Positions 55,733 through 64,000 of a DNA stretch of 64,000 nt are shown in pieces. Each line of letters opens with the position of its first letter. The first letter of the stretch is position 1. This DNA comes from Dastarcus helophoroides. Its lineage: Eukaryota; Arthropoda; Insecta; Coleoptera; Bothrideridae. Below the pieces are notes generated by a model, which made no database searches, was not told the DNA's origin, and saw only the letters and a list, made by a program, of their open reading frames with translations. Where the stretch lies: positions 11,788,587 to 11,852,586 of the forward strand of contig CM053326.1 in NCBI GenBank assembly GCA_028583605.1, given 5' to 3'. Made by a program: the position numbers and the translations under genes.

Positions 55733-56366
55733 AAAAAGATTATTTTAAATTGAATATGCCTTTTATTATTGCTATTCGAAACCTATAATTTACGATCAAC
55801 CAGGGCTGTATATATAAATGCTTTCTTTTCAGCACTTTGCAGTCATCCTATTCTAATGAAACTTACACCAGTCAATCTTTATACTAATAGAAATTTTCAG
55901 TAATCTTTCAAAACGGTTACTCTACCGAAACCTAAAAATTAGGTATTCGACACCTATAATTGGAGATCAACCAGAGCTCTACGTAATAAAAATTATTTTT
56001 TTCAACAATTTTAATGAAACTTATACCAATTATTCTTCATACTAATAGAAATTTCTGATAATTTTTAGAAATCGGTCTGCCGAAACTGTAAAAAAAGTTG
56101 CAATGGAAAAATATTTCCATTAGAAAAAACATATAATATTCTGCAATAATATTCTGCGATATGCACAATATTTGTAGCTTTATTACTTACGAAGAAAAAA
56201 AAGTTTAAAAAATGTATTGCAAAAAGGGCATTTTTCAAAGTTACTCAAAGACAATGATAGATGGGCGGCCAAAACTATAGGAATATTATAACAGAAAGGT
56301 GACCTACTTATCGATATAACATTCATCACATTTGGCTCTGGGGGCAGATTTCCTATGCTTATCCTG

Positions 56367-58740
56367 AAAAGTAAGAGTACCATAGGTCTAAATTTAAAAT
56401 CGAAATCTTAAGAAATAAATTCTAAATTATAAAATAAAAACGAATGTCGTAGAAATAATTGAAAATAAATGTTGTCAGAATTTTTATTTCCAAAATACTA
56501 AAATTCGATTTCTTTCAATTTAAAAGTTTATTTAAAAAAATTTGAGAATGTCCATTTTGATTTTAATATCGAAACTTCGAGTTTAATTAAAAAATTTCGT
56601 ACTTCAGTCATGGAAATGTTTTAAAAAAGTGGACATTTTTAAAAAGAGGTGGAAGTTTAGAAAAAATTCAAAATAATCGAATTCATAGAAAACAAAATCT
56701 TCAAAGTCAAAATTTTGTGTCAGTTGCATTGTTATTTCATGAATAATTTTCCATGATATTACCAAATACATTCGTAATATACTCGCATAATTTCTTGCCA
56801 ATCTGAATGCTAATATTAAAAATCATTCCAATATTCTTGAATGCGAATGCGACTATTCATTACTTATGTCTTCTACTAACGTAAATAGGACTTTTTCATT
56901 TGATATTTTTTTTCTAAATTCGTTAGTTTTAAATTAACAACACTACTCCAAAAACCCATTTTTGTTAAATATTTTTTGAAGAGTTCTTGTAAAAAATAGT
57001 CTTATGAAAATTGAAGCAAAGTATTTTAAGGCTTAAAATATTTAGCAACAATACACATGTTTTTTATTATTTCTATTAAATTTTGGTCAGATGGTCCAGA
57101 AAGCTTAAAGCTACGATAAAGCTAAGATACTATTCGAAAATTTACTGCGCTATTAAGGTGTACCTTAAGTTGTTAAAAACATGAAAATACTAGGCTTCTC
57201 AATCAGTATGATTGCAAATAAGAGATTTACTGAGCAACCGTAGTCATTATTAGCACTTCTTTTAAGTTAATATTGAGAGTGAAATTCTCTTTTTCATAAA
57301 AAGAAAATCATGTAACAATGGTGGAGGCGTTTGGTCCAATTTCTAAAACTACCTTTTTACTATGCGGTTATTGGTTTCTGAGATATCGATAATCAAAGAC
57401 AAGAGATAAAAAAGCACATTGAAATTAAATAAACAAGCAAGCTGAAAATTACATTGATTTATTAAAAAAGAAAATTCAAATAAAATTTGAAAAAGTAAAA
57501 AGAATTGTCATTTTGAATATATCCGATTTCTCTCAAAATTGACAGTTTATTTTCAAAATTTCCCAATTTTATTTTTAAAACTTCGAATGGATATTCGAAA
57601 TTTCCAACAAAAAGCAGTGATACTAGCTTGCTAGGATATTAAAATAATAAATCTGTACTACCCTTATTCTATGACCCTTCTTCTATACCTTTTCAGTAGC
57701 TCATTAGTCTTTGTTTTTATTTAAACCCTATAATAACTGAAAGTAAAATCAGTTTTTCATGGATTTTTTAATATACCGAATAGGTTACTTGGTTTCATAT
57801 TAAGCCAGAGTTTCGCTCTACATGAGATTTACAAGACAACTTGACGTGATGCAAGTTTTTGAGTATGTGTTTTGGTTTTAGTGAATTGAAATCTGTAAGA
57901 AACAGTATAAAAATCTTGTGCAAGTTTTTTGGTTGCAGACTGTGTTATTATCAAAAAAATTGAATATAACCAAATATTCGAAATTTATTATTCACATAAA
58001 AACCAACAGACTAGAGAAAAAAGTAATTTATCATTAAATATTTAATATGACCTTTATTTATTTGGCATCTTCTGTATAAAAGCTGCGTTTAATATTTTAT
58101 TTTGAGGACAAATGATGTTTAACTTATGAACGAAGTAAGGAAGCGAGTGAAAGTGGAAAGATTAGCATTGTAAATAAAATGCAAAGACGTTCGTCAGCTG
58201 AGCGTTAAGTGGGTGTATTTTTAAAAAGAGATTTCTTTAGTCAAGTCGTGCTCCACTCCTAAAGCACTAAAACAAAGTTGGAATTTTAAACAGCAATTTA
58301 AAAGCTGTTCCGCGGCGCGCTCGCCAAGTTTTTTCAAAAAGGAATAAGAAAAAGCAGTAAAGAACCATGACCTAGCTCTACTACTAGCCTTACGCTACGC
58401 AAGACTTGCACCGACTCATTCATAATTAGCGAGAGTTTTTAAAGGAGGCCGATTCATCGGCTGACGTCACTGCATTGTCAGAGCCGACAATCCCCTGATT
58501 ATTATATTCCCGATTCTTAAGGATTTCATTCCGCTCTATATTTTCGAATCATTTTCGTTTCGTTTGCTTGAATTTATGTCGACACTGAGGATACGTTTGC
58601 TATTTCTCAAATATTATACATAGAGCGATTCACATAAGGGACGACCCACATGAGCCTGAAATGTAACCCACACAATATTTGTTGATGTCTAGATTCAATA
58701 AAAACAGCAAATTTTAATTTGGATATCCCTTATTTATTTG
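56367..58740. other. Mostly unclassified AT-rich sequence
   Basis: Up to about 57000 low-complexity units persist. From 57000 to 58740 the sequence is less repetitive. A GC-richer patch lies around 58180-58510, including GGCTGACGTCACTGC (CRE-like TGACGTCA at 58462-58469), but no ORF or exon with a motif was identified on either strand. Nothing else noted. Confidence 0.45.
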
Positions 58741-61700
58741 AAAATGTCAGGAAATTAGGTTAATTGATAAAAACAAGATTAACATTATGTTAAAAGAAGT
58801 TCGATTTGTCTTCCTTTATTTTACAAAGAGCTCGAATACTATTTTTTTCATTAAAATGTACAAAAAAAGACATAATTTGTAAAAAAATAACTTTCCGTTG
58901 AGAATTTGTTAGCATATAACTACATTATATTTTCATTTAATTACATACAACTGGGGGTAAAAATTTCAAAAAATAACTAAAAAATTAGAAAATTGGTTTC
59001 AAAACAGAAATCGAAACTTTTCGAATATTTCAAAAAAAATCGAAATTTTAAAAACAAAAATTCAAAAAAAAAACTTAAAATTTTCAAAAGTCGAATTTTG
59101 TGAAAAAGACAGCATTTGAAAAAAAAGCAATTTCCAAAGATCAGAATTTTTATATTATTCAAATTTTGACAATCTTGAAATTTACAAGAAATCCTTTTCG
59201 GAATTGTTAGCTTTATTTATATTAAAATTTCGATACAATTTTTGAAAAATGAACGAATTTTAAGAGGTGTTATCTAGAGAAAAAAATATAATTTCGAGTG
59301 CAAATTTCTATAAACATAATTTTGAGGTACAAGTCAAAATTTCAAAAAAAAAATTAGACAATTTCAAAAATTAAACGAATTATGCAAACCAAGCTAAAAC
59401 TCCCAAAAGTCAAATTTCAAAGAAATTTTGAGAAAAAGCTAAATACTAATGAAAATAATTTGAAAAAATAAACGATTTTTGGAAAATAAAGTCCAAATTT
59501 AGAAAAAATGGGTGGCATTTCCAAGAAGAAAATCAGTTTTAGGAAAAAAAAACTAAATCAAAATTAAATTAAGAAATTAATATTTTGGAAAGATCGAAAA
59601 AACCTCAAAAATTCGAAACATAACATAAACTTTCTAAAAGTCAAATTTTATGAAAAAAAAGGTTGAATTTTGAAAAATAAGTTGTAATTTCATACAATAG
59701 TCTTTCTTGGAAAAAATCGAAATTTCAGAAACATCGAATTTTAAAATTACAATCTGAAATCTCGAGAATAATGTAAATCTTGTTACACGAGCTGAAATTT
59801 CTAGAAAGTCAAATTTAAAAAGGTCAAACTTTTCAGAAAAAAAAACGTACATCAAGGACAATGGCGAAATTTTGAAAAGGAGCGAATTTTGGAAGAAAAG
59901 TCGAAAAAGTATAATTTTGAGAATAAAGTCGAAATTTATAGAAATACGCTTTTTTAGAAAAAGGCGAATTTTGGGAAAAAGACTTGTTTTACTAGAAGAT
60001 AGTTCAAGGAAAAACTAAATATGGAATTTATGAAATCAGTAAAAATTTCTGGTACGTCGAATTTGAAAAAAGTTTGAACCTTCAGAAAAAGCCCAATATT
60101 GAAATTATAACGGAATTTGGAGGAGAAATCGAAATATCAAGAAAAATATAAAACTTTGAAAAAGAGGTCCCGTCATCCAAAAAAAAAAAATTAAAAGTAA
60201 ATAAGAAAAAATGTCGATTTAAATCGAAAAAAAGACGTATTTTGAAAAAAATAGTCGAAGTTTTGAAGAAAAGTAACATTTGAAAATAAACGGATATTTG
60301 CATTTGTCAAATTTTTTGAGAAATTATTTAAGAGTGTGAATAAAATTATTTGCGTATTTTATCTTTTTAGAAAAAATCTTTTCTGAAAAATATGAAGGGT
60401 CTCAAACAAATATTGTTCTCAAAATTTTGACAAAAAGACAAATTTTGATAAGTAAGTTGAAATGTGAGAAATACTTTGTTAAAGAAAATCAACGTTTTCA
60501 GAAAAAAGATAATTCGAAAATAAAAACGTATTTTGAGACAAAAATTGAAAACACTTTTGGAAAATTAGACCTTTCAAAGAAAAATCTAAGAAATCACAAT
60601 TTCGAAAACGACGAATATAGAAAAGGAGAGGAATTTTGGGATGAAATAAATCTAACGAAAAAATTCAAAAATTTTGAAGGAAAAGACGAATTTACAAGGA
60701 AACACTAAGGTTTCTAAATCAGGTAAAGAAATAAAAATCCAAAATCTAACGAAAAAGGCAAAAAAATTACTGAAAATTTCCAAAAAGTGAGGTTTTTAAA
60801 GCCTAGTGTTAAGAAACAACAGAATTTCGAAAAAAAAATCAATATTTCGGGAAAGGAAAAGTTCGACATTATAAGAAAAATACCTAAAATTGAAAGTAAC
60901 TCCAGAATTTTTCACAAAAAGTCAAATTTTAATACAAAGAAGTCGGATTTTGCGAATAGTCAAAATTTGGAAAGAAGACCAATAATTAAAAAAAAAACTC
61001 TAAATTTGGGAAAAGACAACTTTTGATGAAAAAGTCGTTATTTTCAAAATAGAATTGAAATTTTTCAGAGAAAGTCTCATTTTCAAGAAAATTTGAGAAT
61101 AAATTTGAACCTTTTTAAAAAAAGCAATTTTTTCCTTTTTACAGAATATCCAAAAAAGATTTTTCGAAATCTCCTCAACCAATATTTTTCTCCAAACCTT
61201 TGTCTTTTTATCAAAATATTGACCAAATTTCAAAAAAATATTGCATTTTGGTTAATAAGGCGAAAGTTGCAGAAATAAGAATTGTGAAGAGTCGAAATTT
61301 TCACAAAAAAACAAATTTTGAGAAATGGCGAAAATTTCAAAATGAACTGACGAATTTGGAGCTAAAAATTCAAAAGTTTGAGGAAAAAAGGGGACAAGTT
61401 TTAGTAATACATTTGAAATAAAAAAACGAATTTTATAAAAAAAGTCAACAATTAAGGAATCACTTGAGAATATTCCGAAAAGTTAGGAATCTAAAAAAAT
61501 TGAAACTTACAGAAAAAGCCCGACTAGGAGAAATAATCGAGAAAAAGATCGAATTTTCGAGAGAAAAGTCATTCTAAAGACATTTTGAGAAATTGAAATT
61601 TTAATTTGAAAAAATTCGAATTTTGCGAATAGAATTATAATTTTGGAAGAAAAGACGAATTTTGACAAAAGTAATCCTTTCAAGAAAAAGCCAAATTTGA

Positions 61701-61825
61701 GGAAAAATTTCTCATTTTGAAATAGAATGAAAATTTCGCAGAGAAAAGCAAATTTGAGAAAAAGGATTTAAATTTTTCAAAAGAAAATTTTCTCGCAGGT
61801 TATATTTTTTATAAAAATGCAATAT
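58741..61825. repeat. A-rich degenerate low-complexity array, >3 kb
   Basis: Plus-strand units such as AAAAAGTCGAAATTTT, AAATTTTGAGAAAAAG and GAAAAAATTCGAA dominate. Several open frames of 60-93 codons (60427-60708, 60787-61026, 61200-61421) are Lys-, Asn- and Phe-rich products of the units. No gene. Confidence 0.7.
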
Positions 61826-62198
61826 TGTTACGGGCTTATCGGTTCGAATTGATTAGGCTTATTGAATAAGACCCACTTCATTACTGAACTCAACTTGGAT
61901 CACCACAATTGACAATTAACTCACTTATTATTGACTTCTACTAACTCGCTAATTACACTGACTCTAACTGACTGACTCGAGGGAAAGCTGACCGCCTTTT
62001 TATAGTTTTGCCCCCGGCTTCCAGAATTTTCGGCAGATAAGGCTTATCGAATGCCGAAATTTCTGGAACGCTTATCTGCCGTTTGTTTCGTTATCGCGGC
62101 CGCTTTCCCCTTATCAGAACCTTCTAGAAACTTTTTTTATTTACTAAATTCTACAATTCTATTCTAAATCCTATTTCATCCATTTACATTGCGTTACA
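61826..62198 (-). mobile_element. Solo LTR, 373 bp, 4-bp duplication ATAT
   Basis: It begins TGTTACGGGCTTATCGG and ends CATTGCGTTACA, inverted relative to the LTR at 22012 and parallel to the one at 52252. The duplication ATAT is exact at 61822-61825 and 62199-62202. By eye it is very close to the 52252 copy, with a shorter TTACTAATT region. Confidence 0.88.
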
Positions 62199-63101
62199 AT
62201 ATATTTCCAAAACCCAAAATGTGTAAATAAATATTTTTAAAGATGTTTACTTTTTTATCAAAGGATCGACCAAATTTGGAAAAAAAGCTAAATTTTAAGA
62301 AATACGAGGAAAGTCGTATTTTAAAACAGTCGAAATTTTCAGAAAAATCTGAATTTGAGAAACCACGAAATTTCGAACAAAAAACGACAGATTTGAAAAT
62401 AAAAATTTGAAACTTTGAGAAGTCAGATTTTAGGAAAAAAAGATCGAATTCCAAGAATATATTCGAAATTAAAAAAAATGAATTCGTTGGAAAAACTTGA
62501 AACCTCGAGGAAAAAACGAATTTTGAAATATAAAAATGAAAATTTCTTTATAAACTCCTTTTCTGGTTGAATATGTATTTTCAGTTGACTGTATAAGATA
62601 GAGAGGGGGGGGGTGACACCAATCTGGTACAACATTGCTATAAGAGAAAGGTCTTTTTCCATATACTATATATATATATATATATAATAATAAAAATTTA
62701 TAAATCCCATTTGATACGTTTTTACTGCCATTTTCGTCCTATTTTATTTGCCACTTATGGCGCCAAAACTTAACTTTTTTACTGCCACAATTTCCGGGCT
62801 CTACTTATAACTTTGTGACCAAAAAAGTTACTAGTTTTTATTTTACAAAATTTGTTTAGAAAAATTAGCTCTTTTGTAATTTGCAACAATATAAGTATGT
62901 ACGCAAATTTGGCTAAAAATGGACCTTACTCAATCCAATTTAAGAATTTATTTCCAGATTTCTTATATAGTTTTTCATTTTTTTTATAATAGAGCTGAGA
63001 CATCTAGTTTCGCTCACCCTGTACAACAGGTAACATTTATGCATGAATAGTTTTTATGGTGTGGGTGTAGAAAATTCGATCCCGATCCTTAATTACGTGA
63101 T
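62199..63101. repeat. AT-rich block with a (TA)n microsatellite
   Basis: Low-complexity units to about 62560, then a G-run (GAGAGGGGGGGGGTG) near 62602 and a TA dinucleotide repeat at about 62666-62686. The remainder, to 63101, is unclassified; minus-strand frames 62194-62454 and 62423-62662 are spurious. Confidence 0.5.
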
Positions 63102-64000
63102 TATACAGGGTGTTACAAAAGTCCAGGCCGCTACTTCAGGAGCATATTCTACACATTAAAATATGAAAAATGTTAAAATACATTTTTTTCTTTAAATTGC
63201 CTCCTAAGGGAGATATGACCATTTAAAGATGGCGCCCCTAAAGTGGTTTTTTTACTACAAAAAATTAACGGTTGGTAGCAAAGTCATGAAATTGGGCAAG
63301 CAGTTAAAGAATTGGATTAGGCATATTCTCATGTAACATATTTTTTAAATAAGCAGTAGGGTGGTGTGTAGGGGGTTGCCCGCGATTATTTTTTGCCCCA
63401 ACTTTTTTGTATTGCAATATTTCGACACAAAAGTGCCATAATCGTAAAAAGCAACATTTTTTATACAAAAAAGGTACTCTTTCTCAAAGTCGCTAAAAGT
63501 AACCGTTTCCGAGAAAAAAGCGTTTAAACAAAATTGTTGCATTTATTAGAATTCGTTTTGCAAATTTCTAATTTATCCACTACTAACTGCATTGATATAA
63601 AAATAGTACAAAATTAAGAAAAAAAATCAAAGCAAGTGTTCGAAATTACTGCCCCCTGCAGCAATACATTGCTCGGCTCGTCTTCTAAGGGAACTCCTTA
63701 CTCTTTCGCAAATGCCTGGTGTATTGTGAATCTGGTTGAACCCATTTTCAATTCGTTCACGAAGATCATTGATATTGTCAACTGGTGTGGAGTAGACGAT
63801 CTGCTTTAGATGTCCCCATAAGTAGAAATCGAGTGGGTTAAGGTCAGGAGACCTAGCTGGCCATGGTATTGGACCTCCTCGACCTATCCATCGTTGATGA
63901 TAGTTGTTATTCAAAAATTCCCTAGCAACTGCACTAAAATGGGCAGGTGCCCCATCGTGCATTATCCACATTCGCTGTCTTGTTATGAGTGGAACATTTT
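63102..64000 (-). mobile_element. Second copy of the 427-bp-TIR mariner, truncated by the window end
   Basis: TATACAGGGTGTTACAAAAG begins at 63102, and the inverted repeat runs to about 63530. It matches the right TIR of the 16488-18700 copy with few differences. The element is in opposite orientation (transposase on the minus strand) and its other end lies beyond 64000. Confidence 0.9.
63627..64000 (-). CDS. Mariner DD41D transposase, C-terminal part, possibly intact
   Basis: The minus-strand frame runs from the window end to the stop at 63627. It includes MHDGAPAHFSAVAREFL, PARSPDLNPLDFYLWGHLKQ and RSSLRRRAEQCIAAGGSNFE, ending HLL. The stop codon of copy 1 at the ERI-x-NGF position is a Glu here, and its missing C-terminal region is present, so this copy supplies the intact end of the family. 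The final two Asp residues with 41 residues between them are both present. The N-terminal half lies outside the window, so completeness cannot be judged. Confidence 0.85.
   Translation of the reverse strand, partial: NVPLITRQRMWIMHDGAPAHFSAVAREFLNNNYHQRWIGRGGPIPWPARSPDLNPLDFYLWGHLKQIVYSTPVDNINDLRERIENGFNQIHNTPGICERVRSSLRRRAEQCIAAGGSNFEHLL

Larger units (their letters stand above)
53731..56366 (+). mobile_element. Harbinger-like DNA transposon with subterminal tandem repeats
   Basis: The ends read CAGGATAAGCATGGGAAATC and GATTTCCTATGCTTATCCTG. Inversion continues for about 350 bp, through CCCCCAGAGCCAAATGTGATG, then GGCATTTTTCAAAGTTACTC on the right side. Subterminal tandem units of about 165-170 bp (CCCTAGTTGATCGTAAATTA, AAAATTGCTATTAGTATA) occur about three times on the left (54030-54480) and twice on the right (55780-56090, inverted). 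Between them lies a DDE transposase pseudogene. A fragment of the fold-back family inserted at about 55683-55732. A target duplication could not be confirmed. Confidence 0.8.

Noticed and set aside
60427..61421. Several Lys- and Asn-rich open frames (60427-60708, 60787-61026, 61093-61278, 61200-61421)
   Set aside because: They coincide with A-rich low-complexity units and have no domain; A-rich arrays lack stops on this strand by composition.

Overview
The window looks like a piece of a large, very AT-rich, repeat-laden animal nuclear genome, most likely an insect. Evidence is a spliced FAM177-family gene, GT-AG introns, mariner/Tc1, hAT, Harbinger-like and Transib-like DNA transposons, and non-LTR retrotransposons of arthropod type. 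Nothing suggests bacteria, plasmids or phages. I cannot name the species.

Host genes are sparse. On the minus strand at 15456-16136 lies an intact 226-residue ORF with paired charged coiled-coil segments resembling the MISP/AKAP2 C-terminal family. It is preceded by a 72-bp intron. A further minus-strand coding-like exon (14357-14521) with clustered polyadenylation signals sits downstream of it. On the plus strand, a FAM177-family gene is split into exon 1 (34875-35051) and exon 2 (41825-42115). Its 6.8-kb intron is filled with repeats. I see no other convincing host gene.

Layout: 1-1.7 kb AT-rich; 1.73-5.27 kb a stretch bounded by a 45-bp inverted repeat and carrying a hAT element with an 8-bp target duplication; 6.65-8.87 kb a tandem array of about 280-bp monomers; 9.57-13.87 kb nested and damaged copies of a Jockey/CR1/L2-type non-LTR retrotransposon interrupted by a second hAT copy and an LTR remnant; 14.1-16.3 kb host gene(s); 16.49-18.70 kb a DD41D-type mariner element with 427-bp inverted repeats; 21.8-22.5 kb a fold-back repeat split by a solo LTR; 26.4-27.9 kb a tandem repeat of about 120-140 bp holding a Transib-like element; 28.4-33.2 kb a nearly full-length RNase H-bearing non-LTR retrotransposon (I/LOA/R1 type); 34.9-42.4 kb FAM177 with a hAT element in the intron; 45.6-49.0 kb two inverted-repeat elements, one containing an LTR and the other a Tc1-like element; 49.7-50.8 kb a second, decayed mariner lineage; 52.25-52.8 kb solo LTR plus half fold-back; 53.7-56.4 kb a Harbinger-like element with DDE and SWIM-type segments; 61.8-62.2 kb solo LTR; 63.1-64 kb a second copy of the 427-bp-TIR mariner, truncated by the window end.

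Much of the remaining sequence is a degenerate low-complexity landscape of short units such as TTTTGACTTTTT or AAAAAGTCGAAA. It keeps one strand polarity for kilobases and then flips. Most ORFs there are chance open frames. The most interesting signals are: (i) a fold-back repeat family carrying a conserved hairpin, CTGAAGA-stem-loop-GAAAC, whose stem is kept by compensating changes between copies; (ii) a Transib-like element whose ends match the heptamer CACAGTG and which is inserted at CGATG inside a GC-rich palindrome of a tandem repeat; (iii) solo LTRs lying in the centres of inverted repeats. All statements come from reading the sequence; no alignments or database searches were run.
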